From the NCBI GenBank assembly GCA_964396225.1, contig CAYNEL010000007.1, forward strand, positions 1-31,556: a stretch of DNA of 31,556 nucleotides. The letters run 5' to 3'. Below, one piece after another: positions 22,067 to 29,759 of the stretch. A program made the position numbers and the translations under genes. Numbering within the stretch: the first letter of the stretch is position 1; the number at the start of each line of letters is the position of its first letter. The notes beneath the pieces were generated by a model that was not told the DNA's origin, did no database searches, and saw only the letters and a list, made by a program, of their open reading frames with translations. The stretch comes from CAYNEL01 sp964396225 (GTDB taxonomy: Bacteria; Patescibacteriota; Minisyncoccia; Moranbacterales; UBA1568).

Positions 22067-24382
22067 TCAATCCTCCTCTTCCACGTCCTTGCCGAGCGCT
22101 TCCTCCCAGCGCTTGTACATCGGATCCTTGTAGTCCGGCTCGGCCTCACCCAAGGGATCGTCCCGGTTGACGTAGTGAAGGATGCTGTGCCGACCGCCGC
22201 CGCCGCACACCACCACCCGGTCGTCGGGCAATTTCTTGCGTTTCTTTTTGGACAGGCGCTCGCCACTCTCCGCGTCGCAGTACTTCGGATCCCCCTTCTC
22301 GTCGTCGAGCCGGCCGGTGAGGAGCATCTTGTCGCTTTCCACCCGCTCGTAGTCCTCGAAGTTCTCGACGGGCGTGCCGGAAAGGGCTGCGCGCATGTAC
22401 TGGTTCCAGATGGGGGCGGCCACATACACGCCGTCCGAGCCTTCCTTCATCGCGTGGTTGTCGTTGTTACCCGCCCACACCACCGTGACCAGGGAGGGTG
22501 TGAAGCCCACGGTCCAGGCGTCGCGGAAATTTTGGGTGGTCCCGGTCTTGGCGGCCACGGGCCGATCGGGCAGGATGAGCGGACTGCGCGAACCGAAGAC
22601 GGGCGCGCGGGCCGAATTGTCGGACATGATAGAGGTCACCTTGCGAGCTACTTCGGCGTCGATGACGCGCTCGCCCGTCCGGCGGGCGGGCAGCTCGAGA
22701 TCGCGGCCGTCCGCCCCGACGATGCGGGTGAAGGGTGTCGGGTCAGAGCGGACGCCTTGGGTGGCGTAGGTGCCGAATGCCGCCGCCATATCAAGCGGCC
22801 GCACCTCGGCGCCGCCGAGGACGAGCGCCAAGCCGTAACGCTCGGGTTCGGTGAGCGTGGTGATACCGAGCCGCGTTGCGAACTCGATGGTCTCCGGCAC
22901 ACCGGCCAGGTAGAGCGTCTCCACAGCGGGGATATTGAGTGACTGGGCCAAGGCTTCACGCATGGATTTCTTCCCGTGAAAGCGGCCGTCATAGTTGTTC
23001 GGCTGGTATTCCTCGCCCGAGCCGTCCGGCCCGAAATTGGTCGGCAAATCGTAGAGGAGCGTCTCCGGCTGGAAGCCTTTCTCGAAAGCCTTGCCGTAGG
23101 CGATTGGCTTGAAGGAGCTCCCCGGCTGGCGAGCCTCGACAGTCACATTCACCTCACCATCGATAGCTTTGTCGAAATAATCACGCGAGCCGACCATAGC
23201 CAGAATCTCGCCCGTCCGCGCATCGAGTGAGACGAGAGCGGCATTGGTGGCTCCGCGTGAGATATTTTTGACAGCGCCTTCGCGTACCGCCTGTTCAGCC
23301 GTCTGCTGCTTATCCCAGTCGAGAGTGGTATAGACACGCATGCCGCCGGTCTCCACCGCTTCGCGGCCGTAGCGCTGTTCGAGCTGATCGAGAACGTAAA
23401 AGACGAAGTGCGGCGCCGCGATGGGATGCGCAAACGGCTTCACCTTGGACAACGTCTTCTCAGCGATGGCGGCGCGGGCCTCCTCCTCGCTGACCCAGCC
23501 TTTTTCCTCCATCTTCCGGATGATGGTTTCCTTGCGGGCGATGAGCTCCTGATGGCGGTTGCCATAAGGCGAATAGGTGGTCGGAGCCTTGGGGAGAGAA
23601 GCCAGGAGAGCGGCTTCATCCAAAGCGAGGTCGCGCGCAGACTTGCCGAAGAACGTCTCGGAGGCGGTTTCGACGCCATAGGCGTTGGAGCCGTACGGCA
23701 CGGTGTTGAGATAGAGGTCGAGAATATCATCCTTGGCCAGATGCCGTTCGATCTTCAGGGTGAGGAAGAGCTCTTCGATCTTGCGCGACCAGGTCTTGGC
23801 CCGGGTGAGGTAGACATTCCGGGCGAGCTGCTGGGTGATGGTGCTCGCTCCCTGGCGAGCCGAGCCTTCGCGCAGGTTGACCTGGACGGCCCGGATGAGC
23901 GAGACGATGTCCACCCCGTGGTGGCTGTAGAACGTATCGTCCTCGGCAGCCAAAGTGGCCCAGCGCATCACGTCAGGGATGGCTTCATGGGCCACGATCT
24001 TGCGGTCCACTTCGCCGTGCACCTCGTAGAGGATGTGCTCCCCGCTCCGATCGTAGAGGATGGTGGTCTGAGGGAAGCTCGCATAAGCAAGGCGGCTCGT
24101 ATCAAGCTCGCCAAACCAGTACACCATCCCGAGGCCGGTGAAAAGGCCGAGCGCCAGGACGAAAGGCAGGCTGATAATACCAAAGAGCGCGATGCGCCAA
24201 CGCGACGCTCCAAAGGACAGATGGGGACGCGGGACGGCCCGCCGGACTGCCTCGCGCCAGGCGGGGGCGCGTTTCGAAACAGCGCGGCGGAAACGCTTCC
24301 AGGACGCGCTCATCCGCCGGAGGCCCGTGGAGAGGGCTCCGACGAAACTAGCGAGGGATGTGTCCAAGGCTGATTTCTTCAT
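22067..24382 (-). CDS. Class A penicillin-binding protein (PBP1A-type)
   Basis: The 771-aa bifunctional peptidoglycan synthase has a cytoplasmic N-terminus and one membrane segment (about 80-105). The GT51 transglycosylase domain has the catalytic Glu in AAEDDTFYSHHG, then GASTITQQLARN and KIEELFLTLKIE. The transpeptidase domain shows SxxK as PGSSFKPIA, SxN as QSLNIPA and KTGTTQNF. The acidic C-terminal tail ends KDVEEED. The ATG at 24382 (MKKSALDT) is used; the frame is open further upstream but there overlaps dus. It indicates a cell that builds its own wall and makes wall-cleaving partners such as the three paralogues in this window plausible. Confidence 0.95.
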   Translation of the reverse strand: MKKSALDTSLASFVGALSTGLRRMSASWKRFRRAVSKRAPAWREAVRRAVPRPHLSFGASRWRIALFGIISLPFVLALGLFTGLGMVYWFGELDTSRLAYASFPQTTILYDRSGEHILYEVHGEVDRKIVAHEAIPDVMRWATLAAEDDTFYSHHGVDIVSLIRAVQVNLREGSARQGASTITQQLARNVYLTRAKTWSRKIEELFLTLKIERHLAKDDILDLYLNTVPYGSNAYGVETASETFFGKSARDLALDEAALLASLPKAPTTYSPYGNRHQELIARKETIIRKMEEKGWVSEEEARAAIAEKTLSKVKPFAHPIAAPHFVFYVLDQLEQRYGREAVETGGMRVYTTLDWDKQQTAEQAVREGAVKNISRGATNAALVSLDARTGEILAMVGSRDYFDKAIDGEVNVTVEARQPGSSFKPIAYGKAFEKGFQPETLLYDLPTNFGPDGSGEEYQPNNYDGRFHGKKSMREALAQSLNIPAVETLYLAGVPETIEFATRLGITTLTEPERYGLALVLGGAEVRPLDMAAAFGTYATQGVRSDPTPFTRIVGADGRDLELPARRTGERVIDAEVARKVTSIMSDNSARAPVFGSRSPLILPDRPVAAKTGTTQNFRDAWTVGFTPSLVTVVWAGNNDNHAMKEGSDGVYVAAPIWNQYMRAALSGTPVENFEDYERVESDKMLLTGRLDDEKGDPKYCDAESGERLSKKKRKKLPDDRVVVCGGGGRHSILHYVNRDDPLGEAEPDYKDPMYKRWEEALGKDVEEED

Positions 24383-24456
24383 AACGAGAAGCGCTCCCCT
24401 AGGGACTGCGGACCATCCGGAATCCTGACAAGAGGACCGCCCATTATGACACGAAA

Positions 24457-25422
24457 TCAGTTTTTGAGGAAGTCCTCGACGACGTCGGACACTTCCGCCG
24501 CCGTGCTGCATTCCATCAGTCGGACGCGGAGCTCCTTGGCCCCGTCAAAACCATGGGCGTACGCCTTGTAGTGCTTCTTCATGATATCGAAACTCTTGCG
24601 TCCGGCCCAGACTTCCTCGAAAAGCCGCGTGTGCCGGACCATGGCCTGGAGCCGCTCGGGTACGGCCGGCGCGTATCCGTTCCGATCGAAGAGCCACGGG
24701 TTGCCGAAGATGGCCCGGCCGAGCATCACCCCGTCCGCGCCGCTCTCCTCCGCTTTCTGTCGCGCGTCAGCGAGATCAGTCGCGTCGCCGTTGCCCACGA
24801 TGAGCGTCCCGGTCCCCTGTGCCATCTCGACCACTCGCTTCACCCGCTCCCAGCGGGCCGGCACCTTGGACATTTCCTTTTTTGTCCGCGCGTGAATAGT
24901 AAGGAGCGGGAGATCCATCTCCAGGAGTTTCGGGATCCAGGTGTCAATCTCGTCTTTATTAAAACCGACGCGTGTCTTGACCGAGAGCGGGATGGACGAG
25001 CCCGCGTCCTTCAATCCCTCACGCGCCGCGCGGATACAGGCCCGTGCCACATCGGGTGTCGTGATCATCTTGGCCCCGGCGCCCTGCTTCATCACGTTTT
25101 TGTCTGGACAGCCCATATTGATGTCCATCCCATCGAAGCCAAGACTGGCCACGAGTTTGGCCGTCTCGTAGAAATGGTCCGGATGCGCGCCGAATACCTG
25201 CGCCACGATCGGACGCTCGGTCTCGGTGTAAGTGAGGTCGAGCTCCACGGCCTCACGGCCGGGGCTGCACAGTCCGTCGCACGAGACGAATTCCGTCCAC
25301 ATGGCGTCAGGCTGACCGTGTTCGGCGATGAGACGGCGGAAGACCGTGTCCGTCACGTTGGCCATCGGCGCCAGAACGAAAAACGGCTTGGGGAGATTGT
25401 TCCAGAAGGATGGTGCAGGCAT
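24457..25422 (-). CDS. dus: tRNA-dihydrouridine synthase
   Basis: The 321-aa FMN enzyme reduces uridines in the tRNA D-loop. VLAPMANVTDTVFRRL is the N-terminal FMN signature and DINMGCPDKNVMKQGAGA holds the catalytic Cys. VKTRVGF and LLTIHARTKK follow, and GNGDATD with GVMLGRAIFGNPW bind FMN phosphate. Which Dus subgroup it belongs to is not clear. Its first 20 codons and 33 nt of upstream DNA are repeated at 28436-28530, at the far side of an accessory insert, so its original promoter region may have been displaced. Confidence 0.95.
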   Translation of the reverse strand: MPAPSFWNNLPKPFFVLAPMANVTDTVFRRLIAEHGQPDAMWTEFVSCDGLCSPGREAVELDLTYTETERPIVAQVFGAHPDHFYETAKLVASLGFDGMDINMGCPDKNVMKQGAGAKMITTPDVARACIRAAREGLKDAGSSIPLSVKTRVGFNKDEIDTWIPKLLEMDLPLLTIHARTKKEMSKVPARWERVKRVVEMAQGTGTLIVGNGDATDLADARQKAEESGADGVMLGRAIFGNPWLFDRNGYAPAVPERLQAMVRHTRLFEEVWAGRKSFDIMKKHYKAYAHGFDGAKELRVRLMECSTAAEVSDVVEDFLKN

Positions 25423-25455
25423 ATCGAAAATAGAGGTTCCTCAGTATAGCGTACC
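25361..25455 (-). repeat. 95-bp direct repeat, copy A (5' end of the intact dus)
   Basis: This 95-bp segment covers the first 20 codons and part of codon 21 of dus, plus 33 nt upstream. It matches 28436-28530 at 90 of 95 positions, in the same orientation, 3075 bp away. The 33 upstream bases are identical. Of the five coding differences, four are synonymous and one changes Ala3 to Thr. Confidence 0.97.
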
Positions 25456-25459
25456 AGAA

Positions 25460-25503
25460 CAAAAAGAAAACCCCCCGCACTCAGTGATGAGTACAGGGGT
25501 GAG
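25460..25503 (-). terminator. Terminator of the insert's gene run
   Basis: Read on the minus strand, an ACTCA-TCAC-TGAGT stem inside an outer CCC/GGG pairing is followed by GGTTTTCTTTTTG. It lies downstream of the small secreted protein gene. A second hairpin, CCTCGG-AAT-CCGAGG, is just upstream of it at 25505-25519. Confidence 0.55.
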
Positions 25504-25528
25504 ACCTCGGAATCCGAGGAGGTGGGTT

Positions 25529-25846
25529 CTACGGCGCTTCGATGGAGCCGTGACTGATGATCTTGCGGTCGCCAGTACAGCCGTCGTAGACATTCAGGTT
25601 GATGGGGGTCTGGTTCTTGAAGGAGAGGAAGAGGTAGGCGTGCATCTCCTTGAAGTTGTTGTTGGCCATGGGGAGGTTGTAGAAATTGCTCCCACAGCCA
25701 TTGGGGGTGTCGGTCTGGATGACCACTTCGGCGGGATCGACGTACACCCGGCTGATAGTGACGCCGTTGATCTCCTGGTTGGCCTCGGCCGTGAGGGGGG
25801 GCAATACGAGGAGGGAGACGAGGACAGCGAGGATAGCGTGTTTCAT
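25529..25846 (-). CDS. Small secreted protein with two Cys, unknown family
   Basis: The 105-aa product has a clear signal peptide (MKHAILAVLVSLLVLPPLTAEA) and a mature part of about 83 residues with two Cys (NGCGSNF and YDGCTGD) that could form one disulfide. The general pattern, with a beta-rich start VTISRVYVDPAEVVI, then KEMHAYLFLSFKNQTPINL and a Cys near the end, recalls small periplasmic proteins common in marine Gammaproteobacteria; this is recollection and not a search result. AAGGAG precedes the ATG at good spacing. It follows the CHAP-CARDB gene by 30 nt, so the two are likely co-transcribed. Confidence 0.75.
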   Translation of the reverse strand: MKHAILAVLVSLLVLPPLTAEANQEINGVTISRVYVDPAEVVIQTDTPNGCGSNFYNLPMANNNFKEMHAYLFLSFKNQTPINLNVYDGCTGDRKIISHGSIEAP

Positions 25847-25876
25847 GGATAACTGCTCCTTTGAGTGGGGTGGGGT

Positions 25877-27595
25877 TCAGAACAACAGCATCATGAAGAG
25901 GTCGTCATCGTCGTCGCTTGAAGGCGGGGCTTTGACGGTAAACAAAAGGCGAATCTCATTGTCCGCTTCATTTGTTTCGTAGTCGATCCGGTCATCGTAG
26001 TCGATACGGGCGATCAACTCGTAATCACCAGGAATTTCCGGAGCGATGGCTTGGCCGAGGTTCTCGGTTTTGGTCGTGCCTCCTTTCAGGTTCTCGCGCT
26101 TGATACTGTCGAAATCGAGGAACACTTCGTCAGTGCCGTACATTCCTCCGGTAACGAACCAGCCGATACGAATATCCTTGCCGAAGTTCTCTCCAAGGTT
26201 CTTAGCCTGGGCACTGACGCTGAAGGCCTGTCCCGGGTCAAAGTCCGTGATCCCGTCTACCGACCATATGGACAGCAAGGTGAGGTTGGGACTGCTCCAG
26301 ACAGTGAAGGGGACCTCCTTCTTACACTGGTTGTCTTCCTTGAGTTCACTGATCTGACTGGCCGAGTCGGTGCAGGCCATCATGTTGAACTGCCCTGGAT
26401 ACTCGGAGGTGATGAAGTCCTCGTGCTCGGTGTGAGTATCACCCACGTCCAAGTCCTGGGTGTCTTCCTTGCCTTCGTCGTCCGGATTATCGTCCGTCTT
26501 GAAACCGTCCGAGATGTAGCACCGAGTCTGGAAAGCTCCGGCGTTGGCCGTACCCGAGTTCTTGATCTGCATCCGGCATCGAGCTGACTCGCTGATGTGG
26601 AAACTACTGGTTACCACATGGGCGGCCGTCTCGGGCTGGAGGTCGTTGATCTTGAGGTCGGGTTTGGTGCCGGAAGAATTGGAGCCGTTGACAGGTACTC
26701 CACCCTGGCTCTCCGGCGAAACATACTGATTACCGGAAGAGCCATTGTTGCCAGGAAAACCAACACCACCAGCAAGAGCAAAGGCACCGTTCTGGTACTT
26801 TGTCAGGGTAGCAGATTCAGTGATTGGGCTACAGGTTGCAGCAGATACCGGCAAGGCGCTCAGCGACAGCCAATCCTTGTGCTTGTTGATCCACGTCTTG
26901 ATCATGTGGAACAGGCCTGACTTCTGCACGTTCTCCGATTTGCTCTGGATCAAGTCGATCGGCAAAGCACAGAAGTTACTGACATCGTGACAGATATTGC
27001 TGGAAGCAATCTTCACTCCCATCCAGTCCGTTTCCGACGTCCCAAAGGTGAACCATCTCTTGCCATACGGACACCCAGGAGAACTCCCTTCTTCCCATCC
27101 GGCCCGACCAATGAGGTTTCCTTGATCATCGAGACGAGGCACCGTGACGACATTCACGGTTTCAACAGCAGGGCTGGGGTAGATGAAGCCATAAGTTTGG
27201 TTTTCTGTTCCTCCAGACCCCACCTTGACTCGTGTCCAGTTGCCAGAAACATCCGTCACCAGAACACCTGTCTCAACCTGCTCAGGTTGTCCCCAATTAG
27301 CATGGTCCACCTTGATGCGCGTGGAATCAACAATCTCCACAACATACGCGACATGCCCAACAGACAGGGCAGTCTTTGGCCTCTTTTTCCAAACTAATAC
27401 AGAGCCGACTTGTGGCGTATTTCCTTTCTGGAAGTTTTGCTCGTCAGCTCGATCCCACGAGCTCCATGCTTCACCAAAAATCGCTGTTATGCCAGATCTT
27501 GATCTTGCATATGGTACACACTGAATTGCATGAGCCACTGAGCAAGTCAGTAAACTCAACAAAACAATGGGAGTCACTTTAGAAGTGGTCTTCAA
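25877..27595 (-). CDS. Secreted CHAP-domain protein with two CARDB-like domains
   Basis: The 572-aa product has a signal peptide ending AHA-IQC (cleavage near 23). The N-terminal CHAP (NlpC/P60-like) domain, about 24-140, has the nucleophile Cys26 in QCVPYAR and His81 in VGHVAYVVE, with N100 in DHANWG as likely third residue. CHAP enzymes are amidases or endopeptidases of peptidoglycan. A middle region (about 170-300) is Cys-containing and unassigned, then low in complexity (Gly/Ser/Asn). Two CARDB-like adhesion folds follow, at about 311-430 and 434-555. The tail is DDDDDLFMMLLF. The start is TTG at 27595, fixed by AAGGAG (27608-27603) 7 nt upstream. Confidence 0.8.
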   Translation of the reverse strand: MKTTSKVTPIVLLSLLTCSVAHAIQCVPYARSRSGITAIFGEAWSSWDRADEQNFQKGNTPQVGSVLVWKKRPKTALSVGHVAYVVEIVDSTRIKVDHANWGQPEQVETGVLVTDVSGNWTRVKVGSGGTENQTYGFIYPSPAVETVNVVTVPRLDDQGNLIGRAGWEEGSSPGCPYGKRWFTFGTSETDWMGVKIASSNICHDVSNFCALPIDLIQSKSENVQKSGLFHMIKTWINKHKDWLSLSALPVSAATCSPITESATLTKYQNGAFALAGGVGFPGNNGSSGNQYVSPESQGGVPVNGSNSSGTKPDLKINDLQPETAAHVVTSSFHISESARCRMQIKNSGTANAGAFQTRCYISDGFKTDDNPDDEGKEDTQDLDVGDTHTEHEDFITSEYPGQFNMMACTDSASQISELKEDNQCKKEVPFTVWSSPNLTLLSIWSVDGITDFDPGQAFSVSAQAKNLGENFGKDIRIGWFVTGGMYGTDEVFLDFDSIKRENLKGGTTKTENLGQAIAPEIPGDYELIARIDYDDRIDYETNEADNEIRLLFTVKAPPSSDDDDDLFMMLLF

Positions 27596-27667
27596 TTTCT
27601 TTCTCCTTTTCAGTTGTCAATGAACCACCTAAACAGAAGATACATTATCATCATCCCCTGGAATAAG

Positions 27668-28387
27668 TCAATCCGAAAAAGGACGTAGTGAATCAGGTGC
27701 AAAAATCGGATGATCCTGCCTTGTATCAATCAGAAAGAACTTTCCCCAACCTTTCTGGGAAACAAAATAGGACGAGGATGGTAATGTCGAAATTTTACAT
27801 TCCTCGCGAAACTTTTCGTAAGATTGTTCATCAGTCCTAAGCACATTTTGAAGATTCAGTTCCAGGTATTCTTTCTTAAAGTAAGTTGAACTTCTTATTT
27901 CACAACTCATTTTTTTACCTTCAAAAACTACCCTCCGCACTGCCTCTTCTAAGGTTTCATCAATCTCCTTACTAAATACTGTTATATCAGCAAGATGATG
28001 TGTGTAATGGTATTCCTCATCACCCACAGGAATGGCATGATCTCCGATAATGTAGATCTCATTCCCCTGTTCAACAATTTTCTTTACATATCTATCTATA
28101 TATGAAAACTGCACTCCAAGTTTCGTACTAGTATAAACACTGTCAAGGGACGCCGACAAATAGTCTGGATCGCAGTATGTGATCTGACCGCACGGTTTAT
28201 GGGTATAATCAACCCCATCTAAAATCTCATGACTGACTTTATATTCAATAGAATCCCGATCCGTCTCCACTGTTGCATCACCACTTTCCACCCCTTTATT
28301 GACAGAAAACAAAAACCGTCCTGCCAAGCCAAGGGCACAAAGAAGAATAAATACGAGAAAAATGTTTCGGGCAGAGAAAAATTTCAT
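27668..28387 (-). CDS. Membrane-anchored protein of unknown function
   Basis: The 239-aa product starts MKFFSARNIFLVFILLCALGLAG, an N-terminal anchor, and continues as a soluble extracytoplasmic domain with Cys in KPCGQITYC, KKMSC and REECK. The end, FVSQKGWGKFFLIDTRQDH, is distinctive but I recognise no family. The gene is markedly A+T-rich against its neighbours, which suggests foreign origin. An ATG at 28414 in frame would add nine residues. It is the first gene of the insert's run, 72 nt before the CHAP-CARDB gene. Confidence 0.65.
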   Translation of the reverse strand: MKFFSARNIFLVFILLCALGLAGRFLFSVNKGVESGDATVETDRDSIEYKVSHEILDGVDYTHKPCGQITYCDPDYLSASLDSVYTSTKLGVQFSYIDRYVKKIVEQGNEIYIIGDHAIPVGDEEYHYTHHLADITVFSKEIDETLEEAVRRVVFEGKKMSCEIRSSTYFKKEYLELNLQNVLRTDEQSYEKFREECKISTLPSSSYFVSQKGWGKFFLIDTRQDHPIFAPDSLRPFSD

Positions 28388-28419
28388 ACATTTCAAAGTA
28401 GCAATTTTGTGCATTCTCG

Positions 28420-28497
28420 TCAATTGCACTGACTAGCCATCGGCGCCAGGACGAAGAACGGTTTGGGGAGATTGTTCCAGAAGGATGGTGTGGGCAT
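28420..28497 (-). pseudogene. dus 5' fragment (25 codons, then stop)
   Basis: The ATG at 28497 opens MPTPSFWNNLPKPFFVLAPM, matching the start of dus, then runs into unrelated sequence and stops at TGA 28420-28422. Four of five base differences from the intact dus are silent, so this copy seems to have diverged while still part of a working gene. It marks the right boundary of the insert. Confidence 0.85.
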
Positions 28498-28530
28498 ATC
28501 GAAAATAGAGGTTCCTCAGTATAGCGTACC
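28436..28530 (-). repeat. 95-bp direct repeat, copy B (dus 5' remnant)
   Basis: This copy matches 25361-25455 at 90 of 95 positions. It carries the same start region and the same 33-nt upstream sequence and ends 4 nt before the -35 box of the Rrf2-suf promoter on the opposite strand. It may be the original junction between dus and the suf cluster. Confidence 0.97.
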
Positions 28531-28534
28531 TTTC

Positions 28535-28563
28535 TTGACTATAGAAGAGGAGCTTGTTATTCT
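28535..28563 (+). promoter_or_regulatory. Promoter of the rrf2-suf operon
   Basis: TTGACT (28535-28540), a 17-nt spacer and TATTCT (28558-28563) predict a start near 28570. The inverted repeat at 28567-28585 covers that start. Confidence 0.65.
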
Positions 28564-28566
28564 AAT

Positions 28567-28585
28567 TCAGACTTGATTAGTCTGA
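28567..28585 (+). promoter_or_regulatory. Inverted repeat at the suf transcription start, candidate Rrf2 operator
   Basis: TCAGACT-TGATT-AGTCTGA is a perfect 7-bp inverted repeat with a 5-nt centre, lying at the predicted start of the rrf2-suf transcript. Rrf2 regulators bind such dyads as dimers and usually repress their own operons, so this is the natural candidate operator. A short T-run (28586-28590) follows, so an attenuator hairpin is an alternative. Confidence 0.5.
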
Positions 28586-28611
28586 TTTTTGTTGGCTTAT
28601 TTTAGCCGTAT

Positions 28612-29028
28612 ATGAAGGTATCCAAGCAGTCGTACTACGGTCTCCGGGCCATACTGACCCTCGCCCGAGCGGACAAACCCCTCTCTATCCGGGCCCTCTC
28701 CGAGAGCGAACACCTCCCCGAGACCTACCTCGAGAAGATTCTCCAGAAGCTCCGGCGGGCCGGCCTCGTGCGCGCCGAGAAGGGGGCGGCCGGCGGCTAC
28801 GCCCTGGCCAGGCCGCGCAACGCCGTGAGCGCCTGGGACGTCATCCGCACCCTGGACGGTCCGGTACGTGCCTTCCCCGTCCCGCGGGTCAAGGGCCGTC
28901 TCCCCTGTCTCGATGTCTCCCACTGCCAAACCAACGAAGTCTGGCGGACGCTCGAGGAAAATATCGAAAAGACCCTCTCCGACATCACGCTGGAATATCT
29001 GACACGACCGACGACTCCCAATCGATAA
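28612..29028 (+). CDS. Rrf2/IscR-like transcriptional regulator
   Basis: The 138-aa product has the Rrf2 winged helix: KQSYYGLRAILTLA, then SIRALSESEHLPETYLEKILQKLRRAGLV (recognition helix) and the wing EKGAAGGYALARP. In IscR three Cys in C-X5-C-X5-C plus a His hold a 2Fe-2S cluster. Here only C99 and C105 (C-X5-C) remain; the first Cys is absent and the His position is Asn108. It could bind a cluster with other ligands or sense differently. It is 4 nt upstream of sufC, so it very likely controls Fe-S assembly. No clear Shine-Dalgarno sequence is present. Confidence 0.92.
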   Translation: MKVSKQSYYGLRAILTLARADKPLSIRALSESEHLPETYLEKILQKLRRAGLVRAEKGAAGGYALARPRNAVSAWDVIRTLDGPVRAFPVPRVKGRLPCLDVSHCQTNEVWRTLEENIEKTLSDITLEYLTRPTTPNR

Positions 29029-29032
29029 ATCT

Positions 29033-29755
29033 ATGCTTTCACTGAAAAACCTCACCGCCTCCGCCGACAAGAAGAAGATCCTCCACGGGATTTCCTATGA
29101 TTTTGAGCCAGGCAAGATCTATGCCGTCTGGGGTCCCAACGGGAGCGGCAAGTCCACCCTGGCGCACGTCCTCATGGCTTCGCCGCTCTACGCGATGGGC
29201 CGCGGTTCGCGCATCCTGTGGCAAGGAAAAAACATTGTCCGGCTCTCCCCTGACCAACGCGCGCGTCTCGGGTTTTTCCTGTCCTTCCAGTCGCCACACG
29301 CGCTCGAAGGCGTGAGCGTCTTCCAGCTCCTCCGCTTGGCGGGAGGCAAGCAAGGTCGCGCGGCCCTCGAGGTGCGCCGCGCCATTGAAAGCTACGCCAA
29401 AGCGCTCAAGATCCCAGCCGAGCTCCTCTCGCGGCCGCTGAACGTCGGCTTCTCGGGTGGCGAGAAGAAAAAGCTAGAGGTTCTCCAAGCCGCTGTGCTC
29501 AAGCCCTCAGTCCTCATCTTGGACGAGGTGGACACTGGCGTGGACGTGGACGCCCTCCGCACCATCGCCACGTTTTTGAAGAAACACCGCCGCCCTGACC
29601 AGATCGTCATCGTCATCACCCACTCGACCAAACTTTTGGAAACCCTGCAACCCGACCGCACGCTCGTACTCAAGGACGGCGAATTAGTGAGGACGGGTCC
29701 TGGCAGCCTGGTGGTGAAGATTGAGAAACAGGGGTTCAAGAATATTTCGAAATAA
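29033..29755 (+). CDS. sufC: Fe-S cluster assembly ATPase SufC
   Basis: The 240-aa ABC-type ATPase has Walker A GPNGSGKSTL, the Q-loop FFLSFQSPHALEGV, the signature FSGGEKKKLEVLQA and Walker B SVLILDEVDTGVDVDAL, then an H-loop ITHSTKLL. SufC drives the SufBC2D scaffold. The FSGGEKKK and DEVDTGVDVDAL forms are specific to SufC rather than transporter ABC proteins. It lies 4 nt after the regulator and 4 nt before sufB. Confidence 0.97.
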   Translation: MLSLKNLTASADKKKILHGISYDFEPGKIYAVWGPNGSGKSTLAHVLMASPLYAMGRGSRILWQGKNIVRLSPDQRARLGFFLSFQSPHALEGVSVFQLLRLAGGKQGRAALEVRRAIESYAKALKIPAELLSRPLNVGFSGGEKKKLEVLQAAVLKPSVLILDEVDTGVDVDALRTIATFLKKHRRPDQIVIVITHSTKLLETLQPDRTLVLKDGELVRTGPGSLVVKIEKQGFKNISK

Positions 29756-29759
29756 CGCC

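Larger units (their letters stand above)
25456..28435. other. Accessory insert between two dus 5'-end repeats
   Basis: The 2980-bp segment is bounded exactly by the two 95-bp repeats and carries three exported or anchored proteins, all on the minus strand, and no housekeeping gene. Its right part (about 27600-28430) is clearly richer in A+T than the rest of the window. No transposase, integrase or terminal inverted repeat is visible, so a self-moving element is not supported. Homologous recombination with a circular or partly duplicated donor is the simplest reading. Confidence 0.6.

Noticed and set aside
23408..24373. A 321-codon plus-strand frame, and similar ones at 10431-11396, 11119-12093 and 18702-19610
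   Set aside because: All lie opposite well-supported genes (PBP, TrmH/HAD, glycoside hydrolase, mnmA), have Arg/Gly/His-rich composition and show no family motifs.
25456..28435. The dus-bounded insert as a transposon
   Set aside because: There is no transposase, integrase or inverted terminal repeat, and a 95-bp repeat is far too long for a target-site duplication.
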